Shown: positions 34,634-44,852 of the stretch, one piece after another
Layout of the letters: each line of letters starts with the position of its first letter
Position numbering within the stretch: the stretch's first letter is position 1
From: Pseudopyrenochaeta lycopersici
Taxonomy: Eukaryota > Ascomycota > Dothideomycetes > Pleosporales > Pseudopyrenochaetaceae
NCBI GenBank assembly: GCA_003313425.1
Contig: NHZP01000001.1
Location: 2,418,001-2,482,000 of the forward strand
Direction of reading: 5' to 3'
Length of the DNA stretch: 64,000 bases
Notes under the pieces: model-generated
Told to the model about the DNA's origin: nothing
Database searches by the model: none
Seen by the model: the letters and a program-made list of their open reading frames with translations, nothing else
Program-made: the position numbers and the translations under genes

Positions 34634-36250
34634 ATGGACCGGCCTCAGGTTTCGATACCGCCGGTTTGTAGCCCAATGTCCAATGTACTCAATTCTCAAG
34701 TATGCTGATATACAAGCGCTAGGCTGCGAACGTTCTTGGTGTAGGTTGACCGCACCCTGCGAGTCCATGCATATGCTAACGGGTGCTCTCTGAATAACAG
34801 ACCATTGGAACTGGTGAGTGGTTTTTGTGCTGCAACTATCCTGCCTTACTGACATCGCCGTAGTGTATGCATTGTCTCTCTTACAAGTGAAAGCAAAATG
34901 CTAACCAGTGCTTCTACGCAGTTGCTGGTGTGTTCAGGTATGCTTCACATCTAGGCCACTAATAAATATCAGTTGCTAATGGTGAACAGATCATCCCACA
35001 GTAAGGAAAACAGGATTATCGAGTCCTGCCTTTGCTAATTTGTGAAGGATATGGCACAACTGGCGGAAAAAGTCCACGGAAGGCCTTCCAGGAACAATGT
35101 TGATCCTCTGGTCGATATGTAAGCCGTCGAGCATCCCTAATTTTAGCAACGATAGTAACAGCAGCAGGTGGTGTGCCTTATGGTGTATATGCGATCGTCC
35201 AGGTACGCTTTAACGTTGCATTTTGTATGCCTTCTGCTCAATCTCGATAGAATTTCAACTTCGCACTGAAGTTCCAACCCCAAGCCTTCGCTGGGCTCAC
35301 TCTCATCGCATGGGGCCAAACACTATACTATCATAAGTTAGTAGAGTCATTCAGCGATCTTTTCTGTCTTGCTGACGAAGGGAAGTAAATGGCGGGCATG
35401 GACGGCGACGGTCGCAACCATTGCTCTTGCGGGGAGTTTTGCCTTGATGGAAATGATACTCATCCTCACTCTTCGAGTAAGTCACAACCGATGTCACACA
35501 AGATGGCGATAACTGACACATGATATAAAGGGACCTTACAGCAGAGGTATTGAGTGGCCCATGATGCTGATGGCAATATCCGCTTCGGTCATCCAAGTTG
35601 TGGGTCTTATTCCACCCTTTTTCGAACTTGCGAAAAGAAATGGCAGGGTCATCGGCATCAGTATGTGGTGCGACGTACGATAATAGTCGTCAAAAGCTAA
35701 TAGTGGTAGACTTTTGGTTTCTCACCATCGATTACGCTGGTGCCTTCTTCTCATTGATGGCAGTTGGTATGTACATCATTCTTGCGTCTTACGGGAACGT
35801 GCTGATGGAGAGAAGTTGCACAGCAGTGGTTCGATGCTCTCGGCGCAAGTATTTACATTGCCTGGTATGTGCTCTTCAGCGTACGCCCTTTCTCTTCTAA
35901 ATCTCTCCAGCATGGTCCTCGAGACTGGCATCTTCGCCTCACAAGCTATCTGGCTCTGGCGCGTCCGACACATTCGCCGTGAGGCAAAGAAGGCTGGCAT
36001 GACATACGATCAATACGTCACACAGTATCCCTCGAAGAAGCTTCCTAGGTCCGACTCACAAGAAACTGTTGTTGACGTGGAAGCATGTCACGAGTCTAAA
36101 GAGCCGGCCACATATCCTGAGAAGGTGGACGAAAGTCTGACCAATGAACAGCGCAACGAATCGGAAGCTTCTGAGGCAACTTCAAACCCGACAATGGTGG
36201 TGCAAGATGTACCCCAGAAGCCGCCAGTCGCTCGTACGAAGACTCATTGA
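34634..36250 (+). CDS. PQ-loop repeat membrane protein with many tiny exons
   Basis: The proposed exons are 34634-34699, 34801-34813, 34864 (one base), 34922-34937, 34990-35000, 35048-35118, 35162-35202, 35251-35336, 35386-35476, 35531-35660, 35704-35766, 35816-35864 and 35911-36250, coding for 325 residues. Every junction keeps frame, and the product reads continuously like fungal PQ-loop proteins: CWCVQIIPQIWHNWRKK, the EGLPGTM and PYGVYAIVQ stretches, AWGQTLYY, DYAGAFFSLMA, and a final helix with LETGIFASQAIWLWR. Seven transmembrane segments are expected. The first PQ motif is at 35-36; the second is degenerate (Pro160-Pro161). The soluble tail after about residue 240 is acidic. PQ-loop proteins are often lysosomal or vacuolar amino-acid exporters or SWEET-like carriers; the substrate here is unknown. 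The acceptor at 35161 could instead be 35164, and the exon 1 end is less certain. Confidence 0.8.
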
Positions 36251-37077
36251 TCTCTTCCATGACCACGCATGATCTTCTACTCGGCATTATATCCCACTTA
36301 TTCCCTTTTCCTATGTCTGGTACGATATAGCGCGTGTTTTCTAGTCGAACAAAAGCGCCTGGAGGCTTTTTGAAATTCATTAGCGGGCGGAAACCTATTC
36401 CAGTAAGGAGCAAAAACGAGGGCCAATGTCTTTACGAATGTACAACAATTTTGGGCTTAATGTATCTCTCATTGGTCTAGCAGCATTATCGGGTATACAA
36501 GGGTTTCTCCTCTTCGTCAGCACTGATATCGAAGGACGGGTTTAAGTAGAAACTTCCGTCGGGATTTCGAATACAAGAAAAGCTCTTGTTCTGTCGATCT
36601 TTTTTGCATTGCTGACCGAGCACATGGTGACAACCATATGAAACGAAGCCGTCCTTGCCTCTTTGAGCGAGGAAGGAGTGCTACAGAATCATAAAGTTCG
36701 ACTCTGAATTTGAAACGGCACTAGAAATGCCCATAGTGCAAGAGCGAACCCCGATTCGGTATCCTCGGCTCTTAGTCTCTGATCGCGGGGCAGTGATCAA
36801 ACCTCATACCCAACCTCGGACAGGAAATAAGTATTTGTCCGACACAAGGTACACTCATGTATACACTAGACATAGATCATACTTGCATTTCGAAAATAGA
36901 CTGCTTAGACGCATCGTTTATTCTTTCCCGTTTCGTCTCCACTCACTGAGGGACATCACGATTCGACAACATCAATTAAAAAGTGACCCAAGCTTTCCGA
37001 GAGGGTATAAAATACCATCTACAGAAATTTACTTTGCAATCACTTCCTGGTGTTCGGACGCTACATCAAAAGCAAAT
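36251..37077. other. Intergenic region with TATA box of the phosphatase gene
   Basis: An open frame with its own ATG runs from 36727 into the phosphatase gene. It has no family resemblance, and a TATA element at 37006-37013 lies inside it, so I treat it as upstream sequence. Confidence 0.55.
37006..37013 (+). promoter_or_regulatory. TATA box of the phosphatase gene
   Basis: TATAAAAT lies 65 bases before the preferred ATG at 37078. It supports that start over the longer frame. Confidence 0.5.
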
Positions 37078-38097
37078 ATGACGACGCAAGAAAACCCATC
37101 GTTGCCACAGCCACCATTCCATTCGATAGACAATATCAATAACCTTCGCGATGCCGCCTTATACCCACTCATCACAGCTTCCGGTGCCAAAATTCGTCCT
37201 GGTGTTCTTTTCCGCAGTGCAGAAGTTTCGAAACTCGACCTCTCTGGCTGGCAAGCCGTCCATGCAATTGGCGTAGCGCACGTCTTCGACCTACGTAGTA
37301 AGCCCGAAGTCGACAAGGGCTGGGCAGGCATCGTCGGCAAAGGCGCGAATGGAGACGACGTACGACCAGGATGGATCGAGGCCTTGGAACAGGCAGGCGT
37401 GCAGAGGACGTGGACGCCTGTCTTTGCAGAAGCTGATTACTCGCCGGAGCGGCTAGCGGAGCGGTATGTTAAGTACATGGACGAAGCAGTCAAGGGGTTC
37501 GTCGAGGCGTATGAGGATATCATGAAAAATGGTGGGGGAGCGTTTCGCACGATTTTCTTGTACCTTGCGAACCTACCGCCACCGCGGAACGAGGGCGGGA
37601 GGTCAGACGAGAAGCTGGGAGCGCTGATTCACTGCACTGCTGGAAAGGATAGGACGGGAATCTTTTTCGGAATCCTGTTCGACTTCCTGGGTGTACCGAG
37701 GCAAACGATTGCAGAAGAGTACAACTTGACTGAACTCGGACTGCGACATATCCGCGAGGACGTTGTCGGTCGCCTCATGCAATCGCCGGGCTTCAAAAAG
37801 TACATCGATGCTCAAATGGCCGGCCGGTCGTTCTCCGCCGAAGACATAGCGTCGAGCCTTCGCACGCAGGTGCAAGATGCGCGAACTGAGGACGCGGTGA
37901 ATATCCCACCGGAGATTATGGAGAAGGGCAGGCAGGCAGCGCTGAGGATGATTGGAGCGAGGAAGGAGAGTATGCTCAAGGCGCTTGAGATGGTAGATAG
38001 CGAGTTTGGAGGCGCGGAGGCTTATATGAGGAAGTACTGCAAGCTAAATGATCAAGAGCTGGATGCGTTGAGGCGGAATCTGGTGCTTGGGGCGTGA
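37078..38097 (+). CDS. Protein tyrosine/serine phosphatase family protein (Y_phosphatase3 type)
   Basis: One exon of 339 residues. The signature HCTAGKDRTG starts at residue 185, giving the catalytic Cys186 and Arg192 of the C-x5-R loop. The N-terminal part has the expected NLRDAA and RPGVLFRSAEVSKLDL segments followed by VFDLRSKPEVD, typical of the bacterial/fungal PTP family related to the phosphoinositide phosphatase MptpB. After the loop come helices with TIAEEYNLTELGL. Substrates in fungi are not established; phosphotyrosine, phosphoserine or phosphoinositides are possible. A longer start at 36727 (456 residues) is open, but its extra 117 residues are basic and unlike the family. Confidence 0.88.
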   Translation: MTTQENPSLPQPPFHSIDNINNLRDAALYPLITASGAKIRPGVLFRSAEVSKLDLSGWQAVHAIGVAHVFDLRSKPEVDKGWAGIVGKGANGDDVRPGWIEALEQAGVQRTWTPVFAEADYSPERLAERYVKYMDEAVKGFVEAYEDIMKNGGGAFRTIFLYLANLPPPRNEGGRSDEKLGALIHCTAGKDRTGIFFGILFDFLGVPRQTIAEEYNLTELGLRHIREDVVGRLMQSPGFKKYIDAQMAGRSFSAEDIASSLRTQVQDARTEDAVNIPPEIMEKGRQAALRMIGARKESMLKALEMVDSEFGGAEAYMRKYCKLNDQELDALRRNLVLGA

Positions 38098-39056
38098 CTA
38101 CATGGGCGGCTCTAATCTTTGCGATGGAGAGGCCTTGTGAGAGTGAAAGTCGATCTCAGGAGTGTTGGGAAGTAGCTTTAGTAGTACTTTGATTGTCATA
38201 TTTTTTTAGAATGACTAAAGTAATGTTGATATTAAGACAGTTGTGAGTCCTCTTAAGAATGATGAGTAGTCATGGAGCACTGAGATCTGTGTATTATATA
38301 GTGAAACTACACATGCTATTTCTTCGAATTTCGATACTGCTTAGATGCTGAAGTCTCAGTGCACGATCGTGGTTCATAATGCGCTTCCTAAGCTTATCCA
38401 CAATCCTAAACGCGATTTCTGCGCATTCCTTATCGAGACAAGAAAAGACTCATCGATTTCTCTACTTTGCAGTGCATTCGCTTTCTGCAGCCACTCAGGT
38501 GCTATAGCGAGGTATGGATAGCCAGACATGAAGAGGATGTGTCAGGAGATGCAAGGCAAAGTAGGTGTTTGGATAAGATTGACGTGACACAAGAGTAAAA
38601 TGACTAGTAACGTCTGTCTTACTCGACGGATATGGCATCTGACACCCACCAAATTCCAAATCAACAGCACTAGCCATCGAAGTATGCCTGGTTTTGGTTT
38701 CAAGTGTGAAGAAGATACCATGGTTATGGCTGGGTACTGAGTGTACTGTCATGCTGCTTCTCGCTCGTTCTTTCTACTTGCTTCAACGGCATCAGCTTGT
38801 TCCTGCCGGTTACATTTTCCTTCCACGCAAAGTTTCCGTCGCGGTCGCTTGTGCACGCAACGGGCATGGGGTGGAATTGACAAGGGAATCGATCCAATAA
38901 GTAATCTTTCTGCAATCTGGTCCTACACGCGACATACATATGGACTCTTTGTTGTGTCTCACTATCCGGATCTTGTTTCTTGAGAGCAGAACACGTCAGC
39001 CATATATCTTGCGCACCATTCATGTTCGACGTCCTCACAAGCTAGTCTTCATCACC
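38098..39056. other. Intergenic region
   Basis: I see no gene. The sequence is AT-rich after the phosphatase gene. No clear TATA box is evident before the next gene. Confidence 0.5.
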
Positions 39057-39739
39057 ATGAAGTATCCCCAGATTCAAGTCCTGTCCACTCTCCTTGCATA
39101 CCACACGGTCACACAGGCGGTTGCGCTGGATCTACGGAACTTGCAGACTCGCAGTGTCTTGGATCCGATAAAGGCATTCTCACATGCTCAAAGATACACG
39201 CAATACTTTCAAAGCTGACAGTGCAAAAACTAGGTCGAAATCTGTCTCAATCCATTCTTCACGGGTCACTGCAGGCCCTACGTCACCACGATTGATGAGT
39301 GCATAAACCTCTCAATCTCCTAGTACGTTTCCTGCCTTTTTATCACCGTGTATCATCGTATCTTCAACCTTCTTCGCCTTTATTTCCTCGTCCAACTAGC
39401 CACCACTCATATAGCTCATTATCCTTACAGCGATGGGTTGCAAATCGGTTCTGTCCGCTCACTGACCGACATGGGCAACTGCTGGATCTACACAACGTAC
39501 GAAATCCTTACTCCCTCGTCCCCCTCCCCCCCATCTACAATCCACACTGTGACCAGCTCTCCTGACTGTGGTGTGAATGTAGAAACTCAAAATGCGAGAA
39601 CCAACTAGGCGTCATGACCATCAAGGTGTACTGGGGCCTGGGCGGCATCGAGGACATACGCATTCCAAAACACATGATTGGGAGCATGAAGTGCTTTATC
39701 ATGGGGAAGCCGACTGAGATGATTGACTACAATGAATGA
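39057..39739 (+). CDS. Predicted small secreted cysteine-rich protein
   Basis: Four exons, 39057-39155, 39234-39322, 39431-39496 and 39583-39739, join in frame to 136 residues. Introns 2 and 3 have GTACGT and GTACGA donors and CAG/TAG acceptors. The first intron ends at a CTGAC branch and TAG, but its donor (GTCTTG) is weak, so the end of exon 1 is the least certain part. Residues 1-23 look like a signal peptide: Lys near the start, a hydrophobic core and Ala-Val-Ala before the likely cleavage site. The mature part has six cysteines, one each in VEIC, TGHC, DEC, GNC, SKC and MKC. The pattern C-x8-C-x9-C followed by ISYDGLQIGSVRSL and C-WIY resembles small secreted fungal proteins with a crystallin-like cysteine arrangement. 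Possible roles include cell-surface or host-interaction functions; nothing proves either. Confidence 0.6.
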
Positions 39740-40814
39740 AGTGGTGGTGATGGACAAGAGTTGGACATTTGATGTGGCAGGCATAAGCGAGCGGATGCAT
39801 GGGGTCTGATGAGAACGCCTGATTATAAAGAGCAAGACGAATTTACTTCAAATGCAAGCCAACATGGCACTGCATTCAGGGCATGCCCAGCGAGACGACA
39901 GAATGTGGCAATGCTACAAGGAGTGTTGGATCAAGATAGATTGTGGGCCGGATAAATTAAGGGGGCTTTGAGAGTGGGTAAGGTGTGGTGGCAGTGAGAA
40001 GATCATTAATGGTATGTGGATACCGTTTTATCAAGCTTAAATGTGGGTGTGGAGAATCGGATATACGTCATCAAGGAACGGGCTGTAGTATGGAGAGATC
40101 GATGCAGGAAGGAAATCATGACATTACTGGTAGAACGTGTCTTTGACATTGAGAATTTGGTTCGTTGCCCTATTTTGTGCACAATCTAATCCAACTACAC
40201 TCCAATCCTACAATTCCTCTACATCTCAACTGACATGCAAGCTCGAACATGTACAACCATGATGCACATGCATCTTTCTCGCTGTTTGCTCTCGTCGGGT
40301 TCTCATTGCCTACAAAAATAGTATGAAATACATTGTCCGTAGTGGACCGTTGCGCCATGCCCAAAACGCCGTTATTGTGCGTGTTTTTAAAAGGCGCAGC
40401 AAAAATGGACAAATGGTGTGTGTATGAATAATACACATGCGGAAATAAAGAAAGGGGGGGTTTAGGCGAAGAGAAGAAGGGGATTTAAGAGGGAGACAGA
40501 CAGTTAAAATTATTGTAGGAAACAGACCGCAAAAGATCCGGGTATCGTGCGGAAGTGAAGGACACACTACTGTCTCAGATGAACAAACGGCGGATATCGA
40601 GGGAACGGCATATCCAACGGGATGATAACCACCGGACAGTCGAATTCAGTCGCTCAAAACAAAGCAAACCCCCACAGCGATGGGCAGTGGGTTGATCAGA
40701 AACTCATCGGAACATCAAGCGGAGGGTGGGCGAGATGTCGTCTGTGCGAGAATGTAACAGACAGGTAAGAAAGGGTCGTGGCGAAGTCATAAGCGCGCGA
40801 GAAGAGCCAGTCTC
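39740..40814. other. Convergent intergenic region before SHO1
   Basis: This is the 3' flank of the secreted-protein gene and of SHO1. Short minus-strand frames at 40170-40567 have no family resemblance. Confidence 0.55.
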
Positions 40815-41939
40815 CTAGAGCAAGATGAGGTAGTTGCTTGGTGCGATACCCGTCTCGCCGTTCGGCTTCTTCGCCTGCCACCATCGCCCGCTGACGTCTG
40901 ACACCTCGAGCACATCGTGCTTCTGGAAGCTGATTTCGTTTGCGTCGTCTGGGTTGGCTTCGTAGCTGTAGATGGCCTTGGCGCGGTAGGGGTACTCGAG
41001 CGAGGCCTCTTGCTGTGGCTCGTCGTTTGTGGGCGTTGCTGCGTTGTTGATTCCCATTCCGCCGAACTGGGGGACTGAGGAGTTGCGGCCGTTGGCACCC
41101 GCGGGGCCACCTGGGTAGCCTGAAACGGGAGAGGAGGTCTCGAAGCCGTTCAGCTGGGCTGATGTGTACATCTGCGGGGCTTGGTTGTTGACCTGCGTCT
41201 CTGGGCGGTTGGTGTAGCCGTTGGAGATTGGACGCGACGAGCGCGATCCTGGCTGCTCCTTGTGCAGGGCATACGAGTCGACAAAGGTGCGGTGGCTCGC
41301 TTGCGGCTGAGAGCCATAGTAGAAGATCCATACAATCTATGAATAGCCGTTAGTAGCTGTGCTGTGTATGAAAGAGGAAGGCGCAGACGAGCTGACTTAC
41401 CGCGATCATGGAGAGGAGAATGTAGCCGGCAGCGGCAGCCTCGAAGGGCGCTATTGGCGAGTAAACGAGCGAATTGACTGACGAGGTGGTGAAGACGAGG
41501 CCAGCGGCCAGAAAGCCAACAATCTGCGAATATCAGCAAGTGCTTTTCCCAGGATGAAGCGGATCAACGCAGTCTCGAACGTACGGCAACATGGTATGTT
41601 CGCTCAGCATCCGAGGCAACCGTGACGGTGACGCCGACAATGCAGAAGAACATGAAGACCAGCGTCCACCACGCGAAGTTGGGGAAGCCGCCGCGGATGG
41701 CGGATATTATGGAGCTGACGAATGCGATAATCCAGGCAAGCTGCATACGAGGTTAGCCAGTCAGCCCCCGGGGGTTGCGGCACAGTAGACAGAGTACTCA
41801 CGGCGCCGATGGAGATGGTGGCCAGGGCGAAGGGGTCGCCGATGATACGGCCGATGCTGAAGGTCGACCGCTGGCCGTAGCCGTGTCCGTTTTCCATTTT
41901 GCGCAGCGAGGGAGAGCTCAGCGAGCCGTACGCGGGCAT
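40815..41939 (-). CDS. SHO1: High-osmolarity sensor Sho1 (four TM segments plus SH3)
   Basis: Four exons on the minus strand, 41939-41802, 41740-41585, 41523-41401 and 41336-40815, give 312 residues. All three introns (61, 61 and 64 bp) fall between codons. Four transmembrane helices lie within residues 32-145, with very short loops, as in yeast Sho1. A Ser/Asn/Gly-rich linker of about 100 residues follows. The C-terminal 57 residues are an SH3 domain with ALYDY-like AIYSYEA, the acidic RT loop, and [19 protein letters not shown]. Sho1 is the membrane adaptor of one branch of the HOG pathway; its SH3 recruits Pbs2 and it also acts in polarised growth and virulence in some fungi. Confidence 0.94.
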
Positions 41940-43896
41940 GTGTTGGGCAGCGGGCGGGGGGTAAAGAGAGTGGCTGCCGGTGTGCAGGCGCGGTGGACGG
42001 TGGTGGTGGTGGTGGTGGAGGAAGAAGAGAGTGAGTGAGTGAGTGAGTGCGTGCGTGTCAGTGGGCTGGCGCAGGGAGGGCGGCGGATGTCAATATGTAT
42101 TGGGCGTGTTGTCGCAGTGGGTGCACCGGAGCGCAGACAATGACAGCAGCGGCAGGCGGCGGTCCAGTGGCCAGCAGTGTCGTGGACGGGAGTCGTGGGT
42201 GCAACGGGCGGCGGCTGCAGAGTTGGCGATGCTGGGAGGGAGAATTGGGTGTCGAGGCCCTTTTGGGAGGGAGATTTGGAGCGAGATGGGACGGTTTCAC
42301 CTTGGGTTCGGGCGCTGTTCTCGATTGGCCGCTCTGTGGCTACGACCCTGGGGCCGACCAGCGGTTCACTCGCAGAGATTAAAATGGCACCGCCCGTCAG
42401 CCTGTGGCTCCACCCATGGGCCTCTAGACAGGAACACGCGCGTCTAGCCGCAGTAGTCTCTGCCCTGGGCCGTCGTCAACAGTCAACAATCAACTGCCAC
42501 CATGCTGCCCCTTCAAAAGAAGAGCCGACGTCCACACAGCAATTATTGACCATAGCCTGCCGTTGTGATTCGCATCACTTCAACGACCCACTGCACAACC
42601 CCCTCCCTCTCCCTCTCCCCCGGCAAAGGACTTGTGGCCCTTTCTGGCTAATTTGGCCGCGAGAGGGCTAGCTTCGGGGCTTTCGTCAGGACAGTCTCAT
42701 GCATCTTTGAGGTCGTTGCAGCATCACGAACTCGTGCTGCAGAGTCAAGAATCGCCCCTCGCCGTGTCTGCAGCGGGTTTTTTGATTGCCTCTAATTGCC
42801 TGCCTTGCCGTGACTGGTTTCTCCCCGCCTTCTTTACTGTCACGGTAGCACAGGCAATGAACCTTGCACACAATCAACATGTCCTGCATGTCCTCCACGT
42901 TGCTTCCATGGTTCGGATCGAAACCAGCAAACTCTACACCGCAGGCACGTGTCGCTCGTATCTGCACCCGAACCCTCAGTCCGAGTCGGGGCTGATCAGC
43001 AAATCGTTCCCAGAGAGCTCGTCGAACGCATTTCTTGCACCAGCGCGTTTGTGGCCTCGCAACGTGATCTGCGACACCCATGAAACGCCACTCCTACAGC
43101 TCGCAACGGGACCCCTCGACCCCGCAGCCACAAACCACATCATTTTGGACATGATTGTGGGTATTGAAACTATTGGCGCAAGTCACAGCTCGAATGCGCC
43201 TCAGCTAGCATTAGAATTTCGGCTATCCTGATACCTGCCATGAGGCTTCTTGATGCAAACCGTTTCCGCACTATGCCTCCGAGACCAATCGTATCCCTAT
43301 ACTCGGCCAATGTTCTCCTAGCTGCCTGACAAATATCGTCATATGCCCTGCTCCTTACTTCGGCTTTGCCTAGATGACAAGGCCGGCAATATGCTGGATC
43401 CGGTCGCGGATGCAGGGGCACCTCCATCACACACCCCCTCCCAGCATTTCGTGAACCCTGCAAATGAACAAATAATCAGGTACCCAAGCCTAGAATTACT
43501 TATCTCGGCCAGAAAATTAGACGACATTTCTGCTCGCCTAACACAAGGTGTTTTGTGCCAACTCGGAACACTTTCGCCGTGTGATGAGATCAGTGCAACG
43601 ATATCCGCGGAAAGCGACCATCCATGGCAATTGCTTCTGTAGTGCATCTGCCATCTGTCAGTCGGTGTCACATCTGCACTTTGTGTGCAGCGCATCAACT
43701 TGACCGTACCTCTTTCAGACCGTTGCGACAGCCTGCAGGTATACTTGCAGTCTCAGTCTTATCACATCAGGCCACACTGTGAATGCACTGAGGGTGCCGT
43801 TGCGCAGCCTTCCCCAGATGCTCAACGATTACCCCGGAAGGATGCTACCGGTCGATGTGGGGAGATTTGCGTCGATGGATTCACAGCTCGCCAATC
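41940..43896. other. Intergenic region, SHO1 leader and promoter
   Basis: Simple repeats at 42001-42049 lie 60-110 bases before the SHO1 start. The rest has overlapping short frames on both strands without support, for example 42632-43231 plus. Confidence 0.5.
42001..42049. repeat. Microsatellites (TGG)n and (GAGT)n
   Basis: Six TGG units at 42001-42018 are followed, after a GA-rich link, by about five GAGT units at 42029-42049. On the transcribed strand of SHO1 these read as ACTC and CCA repeats in the probable 5' leader. Confidence 0.85.
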
Positions 43897-44566
43897 TTAT
43901 GCCTCTGCCTCTTCCTCTTCAGGCTTCTGCTTGAACTCTTCCCTCACCACCGTCCTCAGCGCCCTGCCGAGCTTCTCATGATACTCGACCCAGCACCTTC
44001 CGGCCCCGAGCAACATGACCTGCTTGTATCGCTGATTGACCAGCCCATTTCTCCTCCTCAGCTCAGATATCTTCAGAGCCTGCTGCAACTGACGGTCCTC
44101 TGCTTCTGCGATGCGCGGCCGTAGCATGGCGAGCTTGGTGAAGCCGTCAGTCGTGGGCAGCTGTTGGTCGTCGAGTGCCTTGAGCTGGGACGCAATCGTC
44201 GCAAAGCCGGTGGCTCGTTCTACAACGAGCACGGCTTTCTGAGAGGTCTCGAGGGGAGGACTCTCTTTGTCGACGTCGTCGTCTTGCGGCTTGAGGAGGT
44301 CTTTGTGCTTGCTCACTGTGCCCTGTTAGCCGCAATTACATAATGCCTATGCATGATCCCATACGCAGTTCATTTGCTTCCTCAAGCAGCGCTGTCTTGC
44401 CCGCCAGCTCTTGCAGTGACTTTTCGATCTTGTGGATCCGGTCGGGGATCGTCTTGGCCTTCTCCCCCTCCTGCGGCTGTGCTCCGCCCAAAACATACTC
44501 CAGACGATCCAGCCTCGACTCCAGCAGCGCAAACGTGAACAGAATGGCCTCCTCGTACTCGTCCAT
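43897..44566 (-). CDS. RO10-like dynactin p24 subunit (coiled coil)
   Basis: Two exons on the minus strand, 44566-44365 and 44315-43897, with a 49-bp intron, give 206 residues. The protein opens with an acidic helix and a leucine/arginine heptad stretch (LLESRLDRLEYVL). It closes with another helical block in which ELRRRN, the VMLLGAGRCWVEY segment and conserved charged residues appear. This order and length match the fungal RO10 / dynactin p24 family as I remember it. That subunit sits in the shoulder of dynactin, which links dynein to cargo and positions nuclei in hyphae. The C-terminus is Glu-rich. The frame upstream has no ATG, so 44566 is chosen as the start. Sequence conservation in this family is weak, so the assignment is tentative. 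Confidence 0.68.
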
Positions 44567-44852
44567 GTCGTCGGGGGCCTTCGTTTGTTTGGGGAATGCA
44601 GACGCGAATCGCGTGCCTGCGGAGAGATACTTTAGCGGCGGATACGATCTTGGCTCGGACCGGGGATGGGCAAACGTCAGCGTGGACACTCAACACGCTC
44701 ACTTTCCACCTGACGCCGTGGCTGCTCGCTCTTCTCTCACCGGGCGCACCCGCTAGCTCCTCTCACCCGTCATCAAACATCCTTATCAGCGTCGAGAAGC
44801 CATACGCATGATTGCGCAATAACCCAACCCGCGCAGTCGCAACCTGGAGAGC
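44567..44852. promoter_or_regulatory. Bidirectional promoter, RO10-like / amino acid transporter
   Basis: Only 286 bases separate the two divergent start codons, so the promoters must overlap. No TATA box is evident. Confidence 0.5.

Noticed and set aside
34801..34887. Alternative 23-nt exon (34864-34886) instead of a one-base exon in the PQ-loop gene
   Set aside because: It leaves the next exon in the wrong frame and destroys the CWCVQIIPQIW motif.
36727..37077. In-frame N-terminal extension of the phosphatase (117 residues)
   Set aside because: It is basic and unlike the family, and it contains a TATA box 65 bases before the internal ATG. The shorter start is preferred.
44567..44689. Upstream extension of the RO10-like protein
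   Set aside because: The upstream codons open with GTG and contain no ATG; the 44566 start gives the expected family length.
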